In this document: in pieces, positions 17,306-25,036 of the stretch
How the letters are laid out: each line of letters starts with the position of its first letter
Position numbering within the stretch: the stretch's first letter is position 1
Assembly (NCBI GenBank): GCA_009733745.1
Contig: WNWL01000003.1
Span: forward strand, 186,001-250,000
Direction of reading: 5' to 3'
Origin: Oceanobacillus sp. HTM 045
Lineage (GTDB): Bacteria > Pseudomonadota > Alphaproteobacteria > Rhodobacterales > Rhodobacteraceae
DNA: 64,000 nucleotides
Made by a program: the position numbers and the translations under genes
The notes under the pieces: generated by a model
What the model was told of the DNA's origin: nothing
The model's input: only the letters and a program-made list of their open reading frames with translations
Database searches by the model: none

Positions 17306-18357
17306 GTCGCCTCCGTCGTGTACGGAAAACCGGGCGGGGCCGGGGCGCTTTCGGGCGTCGCCGCCAGCACCTTGAAGAGCCTACCCATCTCGGCGGGATC
17401 GGCAAGGCGGCGGAGCTGCCCGGCAATCTCGTCGGCACGATCCGGCGCGGCGGCGGCGAGGCGTTCCGCGCGCTGGACGATGCCGAGGGAGACGAGAAAT
17501 TCGCCCTGTGTGGCGATCCGGCCCCGCGCGGGCGCGAAATGCCGGGCGAGCCGGTCGAAGTCGACGAGGCAGGTGAGGTCGGCCTCTCCCGGTTCCGCCA
17601 GCGGGTCGGCTTTCTCGTGGGCCCGCACGGCCTGCAGTGTCGGCCCGCCGGGCCGGTCGGTGGCGGTATAGCCGTAGTCGATCACCAGCGCCGCGCCGCC
17701 ATCGGCTGCGATGCGTGCGCCCAGCGCCTGCGCGACGGCCTCCCCGGCGGGGCAGTGGTCCACCCAGTCGTGGCGGTCGGGCATCTGGCCGGGGAGCGGT
17801 TCGGTCAGGCCCCAGATGAGCGCGCCTTCGGGGCCGAGGCCTACCACCTGCTCGCGCAGCCCGTCCGGGCCGACGATGAACTGGTGCACCGGAAGCGCGT
17901 CGAAGAACTCGTTGGCGACGGCGAAGACGGGCCCCTCCGGCACCTCTTCGAACCGGGCGGCCCATTGCGCGCCGGGCAGCCGTTCCGCCTGGGCGCGGCG
18001 GAGCGCGGGGGAGGTCTCGACCAGCCACAGGTCCGCCGCCGCGGCGAAATCCGGCACCAGCCGCGCGGCGCGCAGCGCGTCCGCCATCAGCGTGCCGCGG
18101 CCGGGGCCGAACTCGACCAGCCGGAAGGGCGCGGGGCAGCCCTGATCCTGCCAGGCCTGCACCAGCCAGAGGCCGATCATCTCGCCGAACATCTGGCTGA
18201 CCTCGGGCGCGGTGACGAAGTCCCCCGCCGCGCCGAGCGGGTCGCGGGTGGTGTAGTAGCCGTGTTCCGGGTGGCCGAGGCAGAGTTCCATGTAGCGCGC
18301 CACGCTCATCGGCCCGGTGGCGCGGATCTCGGCGCGGATCAGCTCGCCAAGCGTCAA
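17302..18357 (-). CDS. MidA/NDUFAF7-like class I SAM methyltransferase
   Basis: 351 aa if translated from the TTG at 18357, which overlaps the lgt stop (TTGA) and gives the usual N-terminus LTLGELIRAEI. The family is COG1565. SAM-binding motif I is VEFGPGRGT, and other conserved blocks are YYTTRDPLGAAGDFVTAPE and ANEFFDALPV. In mitochondria the homologue methylates an arginine of a complex I subunit; the bacterial role is inferred to be similar. It overlaps pgeF downstream by four bases. The non-ATG start is a family-context inference. Confidence 0.9.
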   Translation of the reverse strand: MTLGELIRAEIRATGPMSVARYMELCLGHPEHGYYTTRDPLGAAGDFVTAPEVSQMFGEMIGLWLVQAWQDQGCPAPFRLVEFGPGRGTLMADALRAARLVPDFAAAADLWLVETSPALRRAQAERLPGAQWAARFEEVPEGPVFAVANEFFDALPVHQFIVGPDGLREQVVGLGPEGALIWGLTEPLPGQMPDRHDWVDHCPAGEAVAQALGARIAADGGAALVIDYGYTATDRPGGPTLQAVRAHEKADPLAEPGEADLTCLVDFDRLARHFAPARGRIATQGEFLVSLGIVQRAERLAAAAPDRADEIAGQLRRLADPAEMGRLFKVLAATPESAPAPPGFPYTTEAT

Positions 18358-19238
18358 GCCGCCGCCCGCGACAGCCGCCGCCCGACCACGATGAAGCCGA
18401 TCCCGATGGCGATCATCGGCAGCGAGAGCCACTGGCCCATGGTCAGCCCGGTGGCGGCGACGAGGTCGGAGAGCTGCGGGTCCCACTGGCGGAACAGCTC
18501 GACGAAGGAGCGCGCCAGCCCGTAGCCGATGAAGAACATCCCCGTCACCGTGCCGGGCCGCTTGAGCGCCCCGAACAGCAGTGCCGCCGCCCACATCACC
18601 GCGCCGAGCAGGAGCCCTTCCAGCGCCGCCTCGTAGAGCTGGCTCGGGTGGCGCGGCAGGTTCTCGCCGTTGACCCAGAACTGTTCCGGCACGGTGGGGA
18701 ATACCATCCCCCAGGACACGTCGGTCACCCGGCCCCAGAGCTCGCCGTTGACGAAATTGGCCAGCCGCCCGAACAGCAGCCCGGTCGGCGCGGCCAGCGC
18801 CACGGCGTCGGCCACCTGCAGGAGCGGCAGGTTCTTGCGGCGGCAGAAGAATATCGTGCCGAGGATCACGCCCGCGAAGCCGCCGTGGAACGACATGCCC
18901 CCGTGCCAGAGCGCGAAGATCTCCAGCGGGTTCTCCATGAAGCCGGGCAGGTCGTAGAACAGGACATATCCCATCCGCCCGCCGAGGATAACGCCGATCA
19001 CCATCCAGGTGAGCAGTTCCTCCGGCTGCGCCGGGGTCATCGGCGCGGTCCCGCCCGGCCAGACGCGCGGGCGCTTCATCAGGCGCACCATCAGGAACCA
19101 GCCGAGCAGCAGGCCCGCGATATAGGCCAGCGCGTACCAGCGCAGCGAGAACTCGAAATCGCCGATCGAGATGGTGAAGAGCGCCGGATCGAAATCCGGG
19201 AACTGCAGGGCCATCACAGTCAGGGCCGTCACGGACAT
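18354..19238 (-). CDS. lgt: Prolipoprotein diacylglyceryl transferase
   Basis: 294 aa inner-membrane enzyme that transfers diacylglycerol from phosphatidylglycerol to the lipobox cysteine of prolipoproteins. It has about seven membrane spans, the essential His in WHGGMSFHGG, and the Lgt signature GRLANFVNGELWGR. Start at 19238; an internal ATG nine codons later is also possible. First gene of the lgt-MidA-pgeF block, divergent from the dienelactone hydrolase gene, with 113 bp between them for both promoters. Confidence 0.96.
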   Translation of the reverse strand: MSVTALTVMALQFPDFDPALFTISIGDFEFSLRWYALAYIAGLLLGWFLMVRLMKRPRVWPGGTAPMTPAQPEELLTWMVIGVILGGRMGYVLFYDLPGFMENPLEIFALWHGGMSFHGGFAGVILGTIFFCRRKNLPLLQVADAVALAAPTGLLFGRLANFVNGELWGRVTDVSWGMVFPTVPEQFWVNGENLPRHPSQLYEAALEGLLLGAVMWAAALLFGALKRPGTVTGMFFIGYGLARSFVELFRQWDPQLSDLVAATGLTMGQWLSLPMIAIGIGFIVVGRRLSRAAA

Positions 19239-19351
19239 GGGAACTCCCGGGGCTGCTCCGCGGCCCGGGTGTCGCCGCTGCCTCGCCCGGTGTCAAGCGG
19301 GCCGGGGCGTGCTAGGCTCGCTGCGCCGTTACCGCGCAGGGAGAGTTGAGA

Positions 19352-20257
19352 ATGCAGCCCGCCGCCACCCCGATCCGCCGCCGCCGCGCTTCCGACTTTC
19401 CGCAGGAACTGCTCGACCTCTACGACTTCTACGCCCACGGGCGGATCACGAAGCGCGAGTTCCTCGACGGCGCGGCGAAGTTCGCCGCCGGAACCACCGC
19501 CGCGGCGCTGCTCACCGCGCTCTCGCCCGACTATGCGCTGGCGCAGCAGGTCCCGGCGGACGACCCGGCCATCGAGGCCTGGAACGAGAGCTACGATTCG
19601 CCGGAGGGCCACGGCGCGGTGGATGCCTACATCGTGCGCCCCGCGGGCGTGGCGGACCCGCTGCCGGGTGTCATGGTGATCCACGAGAACCGCGGGCGGA
19701 ACCCCTATATCGAGGACGTGGCGCGGCGGTTCGGCAAGGCGGGGTTCCTCGCCTTCGCGCCGGACGGGCTGACCTCGCTCGGCGGCTGGCCCGGCGACGA
19801 CGAGAAGGGCAAGGAACTGCAGCGCAGCCTCGATCGCGAGAAGCTGATGGAGGATTTCTTCGCCGGTTTCGAGCACCTTGCCGCAAGGCCGGACTGCACC
19901 GGCAAGGTCGGCGCGGTCGGGTTCTGCTATGGCGGCGGGGTGGTGAACGCGCTGGCGGTGACCTATGCCGAACTCGCGGCGGGGGTGCCCTTCTACGGCC
20001 GCCAGCCGGACGCGGCGGATGTGCCCGCGATCCGCGCGCCGCTGCTGATCCAGCTGGCCGAACTGGACGAGCGGATCAACGCGGGCTGGCCTGCCTACCG
20101 CGACGCGCTGGACGCAGCCGGGGTCGAGTACACCGCGCACATCTATCCGGGCGTGAACCACGGCTTCCACAACGACACCACGCCCCGTTTCGACCCGGAA
20201 GCGGCGGCGCTGGCGGAACGGCGGACGATGGAGTTCTTCCGCGAGAAGCTGTCGTAA
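19352..20257 (+). CDS. Exported dienelactone hydrolase family protein
   Basis: 301 aa. ATG at 19352 with AGGGAG upstream; a TTG two codons earlier is less likely. Alpha/beta-hydrolase with the dienelactone hydrolase triad: Cys in GFCYGGG, Asp in AELDERI and His in NHGFHND. The N-terminus has the LLDLYDFYAHGRITKREFL segment and then a hydrophobic stretch ending in DYALAQQ, typical of the YghX-like exported clade. The substrate is unknown. It converges on grpE. Confidence 0.88.
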   Translation: MQPAATPIRRRRASDFPQELLDLYDFYAHGRITKREFLDGAAKFAAGTTAAALLTALSPDYALAQQVPADDPAIEAWNESYDSPEGHGAVDAYIVRPAGVADPLPGVMVIHENRGRNPYIEDVARRFGKAGFLAFAPDGLTSLGGWPGDDEKGKELQRSLDREKLMEDFFAGFEHLAARPDCTGKVGAVGFCYGGGVVNALAVTYAELAAGVPFYGRQPDAADVPAIRAPLLIQLAELDERINAGWPAYRDALDAAGVEYTAHIYPGVNHGFHNDTTPRFDPEAAALAERRTMEFFREKLS

Positions 20258-20297
20258 CGGGCGGGCACCGGGGCGGGTACCGAGTCAGGCGCCCGCA

Positions 20298-20328
20298 CCG
20301 CGTTAACACTTTTATCCCGTGATTCCAG
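20298..20328 (-). repeat. 31-bp intergenic motif, copy C
   Basis: Read on the minus strand it is CTGGAATCACGGGATAAAAG followed by TGTTAACGCG. The core GATAAAAGTGTTAACG is identical to copy A at 6872-6902. It lies about 50 bp downstream of grpE in grpE's orientation and directly after a strong hairpin (20337-20360). The arrangement hairpin then motif repeats that of copies A and B. Confidence 0.72.
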
Positions 20329-20336
20329 AGCCTTGC

Positions 20337-20360
20337 GAAGCGTCCAACCCTGGACGCTTC
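20337..20360. terminator. Perfect 10-bp hairpin between dienelactone hydrolase and grpE
   Basis: GAAGCGTCCA and TGGACGCTTC pair exactly around a four-base loop. No T-run follows on either strand, so it is a terminator-like or RNA-stabilising hairpin shared by two convergent genes, not a canonical intrinsic terminator. Confidence 0.6.
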
Positions 20361-20376
20361 TCCGGGAGCATCGGCC

Positions 20377-21015
20377 TCAGGCCGCGTCTCCGCTTTCGGC
20401 GGGCTTCTCTTCCGACTTCTCTTCGGCGGGCTGGGCCGCCGGGGCGGCCTTGGCGACACCGACCAGAGCCGGGCGGAGCAGGCGGTCGGCGATCTGGAAG
20501 CCGGCCTGCATCACCTCGATGATCGCGCCGGGATCGGCACCCGGGATCGGCGCCTCGAACATGGCCTGGTGCCTGTTCGGGTCGAACTTCTCGCCGACCG
20601 AGGGGGTGATCTTCTCGATCTTGTGCTTGGAGAAGGCGTTCAGCAGCTCGCGCTGCGTCAGCTCCACACCCTCGATGAACGCCTCCGCCTTCTGGCGCAG
20701 GTCGTCGTCAGCCGCACCTAGGGCGCGTTCGAGGTTGTCGTGCACCGCCAGCAGGTCGCGGGCCAGCCGCGTGCTGCCATAGGTCTCGCCGTCGCGGCGG
20801 TCGCGTTCGGCGCGCTTGCGGATGTTCTCCGCCTCGGCCAGGGCACGCAGCATCCGGTCGCGCATCTCGTCGCGCTCGGCGGCGAGCTTGGCGATCACCT
20901 CCTCGGGTGTCGGCTCCGCCTCGGCGGCGCTGGCCTCGCCTTCCGCAGGCGCCGCCGCATCGACGGGCGCCACGCCTTCTTCCGGAACGCTCTGCTCCTT
21001 GGTCTGTTCGGACAT
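20377..21015 (-). CDS. grpE: Nucleotide exchange factor GrpE
   Basis: 212 aa co-chaperone that releases ADP from DnaK. Acidic Ala/Glu-rich N-terminus (about 1-35), long coiled-coil helix (about 38-90; RALAEAENIRKRAERDR) and the C-terminal beta-wing domain with HQAMFEAPIPGADPGAI and GFQIADRLLRPA. A second acidic/Lys-Glu tail ends the protein. It lies 29 bp downstream of hrcA, the usual alphaproteobacterial heat-shock pair. Confidence 0.97.
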   Translation of the reverse strand: MSEQTKEQSVPEEGVAPVDAAAPAEGEASAAEAEPTPEEVIAKLAAERDEMRDRMLRALAEAENIRKRAERDRRDGETYGSTRLARDLLAVHDNLERALGAADDDLRQKAEAFIEGVELTQRELLNAFSKHKIEKITPSVGEKFDPNRHQAMFEAPIPGADPGAIIEVMQAGFQIADRLLRPALVGVAKAAPAAQPAEEKSEEKPAESGDAA

Positions 21016-21044
21016 GCCTTGCCTCTCGTTAAGTCGCGCGTTGC

Positions 21045-22130
21045 CTAGCCGATCCGGCGCGTCGGGCGGTCGCCCGACACCAGCCGGCCGACCAGCCGCG
21101 CGGTGTAGTCCACGATGGGTACGATGCGGCCATAGTTCAACCGGGTGGGACCAATCACCCCGATCGCACCGATGATGCGCCGGTTCGCGTCCGTGTAGGG
21201 CGCGATCACCAGCGACGAGCCGCTGAGCGAGAAAAGCTTGTTCTCCGAGCCGATGAAGACCCGGACGCCGTCGCCGGAATCGGCGAGGTCGAGCAGTTGC
21301 AGCATGTCGCGCTTCTGCTCGAGGTCATCGAACAGTTGGCGGATCCGCTCCAGTTCCTGCGCGTCGGCCTCCTGGTCGAGCAGGTTGGCGCGTCCGCGCA
21401 CGATCAGCCGGTCCGGCCCCTCGCCGCCGTCGCGGCTCCAGAGCGCGACGCCCCGCTCGACCATCTCGGCGGCGAGCATGTCGAGCTCCGACCGGCGCTG
21501 CCGGATCTCCTGCTCGATCACCTGCTGCGCCTCGGCCAGCGTGCGGCCGTTGAGCGTGGCGTTGAGGAAGTTCGCCGCCTCGCGCATTGCCGCGGGGGTG
21601 AGGCCGAGCGGCGGGGTGAAGACGCGGTTCTCGACCGTGCCGTCCTGCATCACCAGCACGGCGATGGCCCGGTCGGGGCCGAGCGCCACGAAATCGACAT
21701 GCCGGATCGGCGCCTCGCGCTTCGGCGCGGTGACGAGGCTGGCGCAGTGGCTGAGCCCAGAGAGGAGCGTGCCGGCGCGGTCGAGCATGCCCGCAAGGTC
21801 GGCATCATTGCTGTCGAGATTGCGCTCGATCTCGGTGCGCTCGTCGGTGCCGAGGTCGCCGATCTCCAGCACGCCGTCGACGAAGAGCCGCAGGCCGAGG
21901 TCGGTCGGCACCCGGCCCGCGCTGACATGCGGACTGCCGAGCAGGCCGAGGATCTCAAGGTCCTGCATCACGTTGCGGATGGTCGCCGGAGACAAACCGA
22001 GCCCGACGCTCCGGGAGAGCGTGCGCGAGCCAACCGGCTCGCCGGTGTCGAGGTAGGTCTCCACGAGCTGGCGGAAGATAGCCCGGCTCCGCTCGTTCAG
22101 GTCCCCGAGGCTTGCTGTCGGTTCCGTCAT
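21045..22130 (-). CDS. hrcA: Heat-inducible transcription repressor HrcA
   Basis: 361 aa. N-terminal winged helix (LSPATIRNVMQDLE at about 46-60) and GAF-like/inserted dimerisation domains with the C-terminal IGVIGPTRLNYGRIVPIV block. HrcA represses chaperone genes through CIRCE elements (TTAGCACTC-N9-GAGTGCTAA). No CIRCE was seen upstream of hrcA-grpE here, so its targets probably lie elsewhere (for example groESL). Divergent from rph. Confidence 0.96.
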   Translation of the reverse strand: MTEPTASLGDLNERSRAIFRQLVETYLDTGEPVGSRTLSRSVGLGLSPATIRNVMQDLEILGLLGSPHVSAGRVPTDLGLRLFVDGVLEIGDLGTDERTEIERNLDSNDADLAGMLDRAGTLLSGLSHCASLVTAPKREAPIRHVDFVALGPDRAIAVLVMQDGTVENRVFTPPLGLTPAAMREAANFLNATLNGRTLAEAQQVIEQEIRQRRSELDMLAAEMVERGVALWSRDGGEGPDRLIVRGRANLLDQEADAQELERIRQLFDDLEQKRDMLQLLDLADSGDGVRVFIGSENKLFSLSGSSLVIAPYTDANRRIIGAIGVIGPTRLNYGRIVPIVDYTARLVGRLVSGDRPTRRIG

Positions 22131-22157
22131 GGCTCACGGCTATGAAAAACCCGCCAA

Positions 22158-22186
22158 GACCTAAGGTTCGGCACCTTTCCCGTCAA
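22158..22186 (-). promoter_or_regulatory. Putative sigma-70 promoter of hrcA-grpE
   Basis: On the minus strand TTGACG (22186-22181) is followed after 17 bp by TAGGTC (22163-22158), about 30 bp before the hrcA start. The -35 is good, the -10 weak. Assigned by position and spacing only. Confidence 0.35.
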
Positions 22187-22316
22187 TGCCATCCGGTGTG
22201 CCAACCGGTGAACCATCCTGCGCGTCATGGCTTGGGCGGGGGCGGTTCCGGCCTCTGGACCCGGCGGCGCGCGCGCGTTATGCAACCGCCGTCACGCCGC
22301 ATATCCGAGGTATCCC

Positions 22317-23030
22317 ATGCGCCCTTCCGGCCGTCAGCCCGACGAGCTTCGCCGCGTCACCATCGAGACCGGCGTGAACCGCCACGCAGAGGGCTCGGCG
22401 ATCATCCGCGCCGGGGACACCCACGTGATGGTGACCGCATCGATCGACGAGAAGGCGCCGCCCTTCCTGCGCAATTCGGGCCTCGGCTGGGTGACGGCGG
22501 AATACGGGATGCTGCCCCGCGCCACCAACAGCCGCAACCGGCGCGAGGCCAAGAACGGCCAGACCGGCCGCACGCAGGAGATCCAGCGCCTGATCGGCCG
22601 CGCGCTGCGCGCAGGGACCGACCGGGTGATCATGGGTGAGCGGCAGATCGTGATCGACTGTGACGTGCTGCAGGCCGACGGCGGCACCCGCACTGCCGCG
22701 ATCACCGGCGGCTGGGTCGCTCTGCGCATGGCGGCGGAGAAGCTGGTCGCCGCGGGCGAGTGCATGGAGAACCCGATCTCGCAGCACATCGCCGCGATCT
22801 CCTGCGGGGTACATGCCGGGCAGGTGGTGCTCGACCTCGACTACGCCGAGGACAGCGAGGCCGGCACCGACGCCAACTTCGTCATGACCGGTTCGGGCGG
22901 CATGGTGGAGGTGCAGGCCTCCGCCGAGGGCGCGACCTTCTCGGAGCAGGAGTTCCACGACATGTTGGCGCTCGCCAAGAAGGGCGTGGCCGAGCTGGTC
23001 GAGATCCAGAAGCAGGCCATCGGGGGCTAG
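22317..23030 (+). CDS. rph: Ribonuclease PH
   Basis: 237 aa phosphorolytic exoribonuclease that trims tRNA 3' ends. ATG at 22317 follows CGAGG; the longer frame to 22227 is not supported. Conserved blocks are [26 protein letters not shown] with the RNase PH arginines ([18 protein letters not shown]), and [14 protein letters not shown]. The 2-bp spacing to the next gene indicates an operon with the LprI-like gene and rdgB. Confidence 0.97.
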   Translation: MRPSGRQPDELRRVTIETGVNRHAEGSAIIRAGDTHVMVTASIDEKAPPFLRNSGLGWVTAEYGMLPRATNSRNRREAKNGQTGRTQEIQRLIGRALRAGTDRVIMGERQIVIDCDVLQADGGTRTAAITGGWVALRMAAEKLVAAGECMENPISQHIAAISCGVHAGQVVLDLDYAEDSEAGTDANFVMTGSGGMVEVQASAEGATFSEQEFHDMLALAKKGVAELVEIQKQAIGG

Positions 23031-23031
23031 A

Positions 23032-23412
23032 ATGCGGGGCCTGCTCGCCGCGCTGGTCCTGCTTCCGGGCGCGGCGCTCGCCGGGGCGAACGACGACTGC
23101 CCGGGCGACGGCGGCAACGTGCCGGAGCGCATCGCCTGCCTGCGGACCCTGCTGTCGGAGGCGGATGCACGCCTCGCGACGGTCTGGGAAAAGGTGCTCG
23201 CCGACCACCCCTCCGGCGGGAACCGGGAGGCGCACCGCGCGGCCATCGTCGCATCTCAGGAGGCCTGGGCGGCGTTCCGGGACGCGGAGTGCGAGGCGGT
23301 CCAGTATGTCGGCATCGCGAAATACTGGGACATGAACCGGCTGGAATGCCTGGTCGACCTGACCCGCGCCCGGGCGGAGCGCCTGGCCTGGACCTACGGG
23401 GTGGAGCCATGA
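23032..23412 (+). CDS. LprI-like (DUF1311) exported protein
   Basis: 126 aa with a Sec signal peptide (MRGLLAALVLLPGAALAGA) and four cysteines in the mature part. The segment SQEAWAAFRDAECEAV matches the core of the lysozyme-inhibitor LprI N-terminal domain family, where such proteins act in the periplasm. The activity of this member is unproven. It sits between rph and rdgB and overlaps the rdgB start by four bases, an unusual insertion in an otherwise conserved rph-rdgB pair. Confidence 0.8.
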   Translation: MRGLLAALVLLPGAALAGANDDCPGDGGNVPERIACLRTLLSEADARLATVWEKVLADHPSGGNREAHRAAIVASQEAWAAFRDAECEAVQYVGIAKYWDMNRLECLVDLTRARAERLAWTYGVEP

Positions 23413-24047
23413 CCCGCCGTTTCACCGAGCCGAAGCTCGTTGTCGCCACCCACAACGCCGGCAAGCTGCGCGAGATCCGCGCGCTGCTGGAGCCGTTCGG
23501 GGTGGAGGCGGTGTCGGCGGGGGAACTGGGGCTGCCCGAACCGGAGGAGACCGAGACCACCTTCGCCGGCAACGCCGCGATCAAGGCCCATGCCGCGGCG
23601 CAGGCCTCCGGCCTGCCGGCGCTGGCCGACGACAGCGGGCTCTCGATCGACGCGCTGGACGGTGCGCCGGGGGTCTATACCGCCGACTGGGCCGAGACCG
23701 GCAACGGGCGCGATTTCGGCATGGCGATGGAGCGTGCCTGGCGGGAGGTCGGCGCACGCGGCGCGGAGCCGCCGCTGACCGCGCGGTTCAACGCCTGCCT
23801 CTGCCTCGCCTGGCCGGATGGGCACCAGGAGATCTTCCTCGGCATCGCGCCCGGCACGCTGACCTGGCCGCCGCGCGGCGAGAAGGGCTTTGGCTACGAC
23901 CCGATGTTCGTCCCTGATGCCGACCCGGCGGGGCGCACCTTCGGCGAGATGCCCTACGAGGAGAAGGAGCCGATGAGCCACCGCACCGACGCCTTCCGCC
24001 AGCTCGTCGCCGGCTGTTTCGGCAACACCTCCGCCGGGACGGACTGA
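23409..24047 (+). CDS. rdgB: RdgB/HAM1 non-canonical purine NTP pyrophosphatase
   Basis: 212 aa enzyme that hydrolyses ITP/XTP/dITP to clean the nucleotide pool. N-terminal VVATHNAGKLREI, TFAGNAAIKA, catalytic-region LADDSGLSIDALDGAPGVYTA and GEKGFGYDPMFVP are all present. The ATG at 23409 overlaps the preceding stop. In many relatives hemW follows rdgB; here two tiny genes and ridA follow, and hemW lies at the far right end of the window. Confidence 0.97.
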   Translation: MTRRFTEPKLVVATHNAGKLREIRALLEPFGVEAVSAGELGLPEPEETETTFAGNAAIKAHAAAQASGLPALADDSGLSIDALDGAPGVYTADWAETGNGRDFGMAMERAWREVGARGAEPPLTARFNACLCLAWPDGHQEIFLGIAPGTLTWPPRGEKGFGYDPMFVPDADPAGRTFGEMPYEEKEPMSHRTDAFRQLVAGCFGNTSAGTD

Positions 24048-24048
24048 G

Positions 24049-24279
24049 ATGTCCCGCCGCGCCATGATCTTCCTGGCGCTGGCGGCCCTGGCGGCGGTGC
24101 TGGCGATCCTGCTGGTGGTGATCGACGCCCGCGAGACGGCCCGGCTGGGCGCCTGCATGCAGCGCGGCATCGACCGCTACGCGGCGGAAGGCACCTATCC
24201 CACCCTGCCGGACGGACGGCAGGTGAATCTCGTGGTCGCCGGGGTTTGCGACGAGGACCCCGGCACCTATTCCGACTGA
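24049..24279 (+). CDS. Small single-span membrane protein
   Basis: 76 aa, 1 bp after rdgB. One strong N-terminal membrane segment (about residues 6-25, Leu/Ala/Val rich) is followed by a soluble part with two cysteines (GACMQRGIDRY and AGVCDEDPG). Start and spacing support a real gene. No family recognised. Confidence 0.68.
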   Translation: MSRRAMIFLALAALAAVLAILLVVIDARETARLGACMQRGIDRYAAEGTYPTLPDGRQVNLVVAGVCDEDPGTYSD

Positions 24280-24297
24280 CAGGAACGGAGACACCGC

Positions 24298-24681
24298 ATG
24301 ACCCGCAAGCTGATCTCGACCGGCTCTCCCTTCGAGGAGAAGTTCGCCTATTCCCGCGCTGTTGTGCAGGGCGACTGGTGCTTCTGCGCCGGCACGACCG
24401 GCTACGACTACGCGAAGATGGAAATGCCGGAGGACGCCGCCGAGCAGACCCGGAACATCTTCGTCACCATCGGCAAGGCGCTGGCGGAAGCCGGTTTCTC
24501 GATGAAGGACGTGGTCCGGGTCCAGTGCACGGTGACCGACCCGGCGCACTGGGAAGCCTCCGCACCGGTGGTGCGCGAGTTCCTCGGCGAGGTGCGCCCG
24601 GCGAACACCACGGTCGTCTCGGCCCTGCTGACGCCGGAGATGAAGATCGAGATCGAAGCGACGGCCTATCGCGGTGGCTAG
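24298..24681 (+). CDS. RidA family protein
   Basis: 127 aa. The Rid fold deaminates reactive enamine/imine intermediates. Conserved residues include the Arg in the RPANTTVV block and the Glu in IEIEATAYR; the FCAGTTGYDY segment supplies the usual beta strand. The divergence around FCAGTTG suggests one of the Rid1-7 subgroups rather than canonical RidA. It is in the rph-rdgB operon and overlaps the next small gene. Confidence 0.9.
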   Translation: MTRKLISTGSPFEEKFAYSRAVVQGDWCFCAGTTGYDYAKMEMPEDAAEQTRNIFVTIGKALAEAGFSMKDVVRVQCTVTDPAHWEASAPVVREFLGEVRPANTTVVSALLTPEMKIEIEATAYRGG

Positions 24682-24874
24682 GCCGCCGAAGCCGACGCGG
24701 GAGGAGCGAAACGCCCAGGTCCGGGCGAACATGCTCTGGTACGTCGTGTTCTTCTCCGCCTTCGGCGTGGCGGGTCTCTGGATCGGAAGCTGGCTGATGC
24801 TGCTCGGCGCGGTGCTCGGCCTGCTCTGGCTGCTGAAGCTCCAGTACACCGCGCCGAAAGAGCCGGAGGAGTAG
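24674..24874 (+). CDS. Small membrane protein, GTG start
   Basis: 66 aa starting with GTG at 24674 inside the end of ridA (8-bp overlap). A charged N-terminus (KPTREERNAQVR) is followed by one or two membrane segments (about 21-56) and an acidic tail (PKEPEE). Unknown function. Translational coupling to ridA supports it being real. Confidence 0.62.
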   Translation: MARPPKPTREERNAQVRANMLWYVVFFSAFGVAGLWIGSWLMLLGAVLGLLWLLKLQYTAPKEPEE

Positions 24875-24875
24875 C

Positions 24876-24996
24876 GCGCCGCGACCACGGTGACGCGACT
24901 TGCCGCCCGGTTACCCGCGGCGCGTGGGTCGCCGCGGTGCCCGTGGCCAGTCGGTTGCAGCCACGGGCGATGCCACCCGCAGCGCGCCGCGGGTGG
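24876..24996. terminator. Three strong hairpins between convergent genes
   Basis: Three perfect 8-bp stems follow in a row: GCGCCGCG/CGCGGCGC (24876-24883 with 24916-24923), CCCGTGGC/GCCACGGG (24940-24947 with 24960-24967) and CCACCCGC/GCGGGTGG (24973-24980 with 24989-24996). No T-run follows. They fill the spacer between two gene ends and probably act as a two-way transcript end or stabiliser. A similar layout occurs at 36787-36887. Confidence 0.6.
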
Positions 24997-25036
24997 TGTG
25001 CCTTCCAGGGGCGCGGAGCCGGACGCGGCGCCCGGT

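Noticed and set aside
21016-22316. CIRCE element for HrcA
   Set aside because: No TTAGCACTC/GAGTGCTAA inverted repeat was found upstream of hrcA or grpE.
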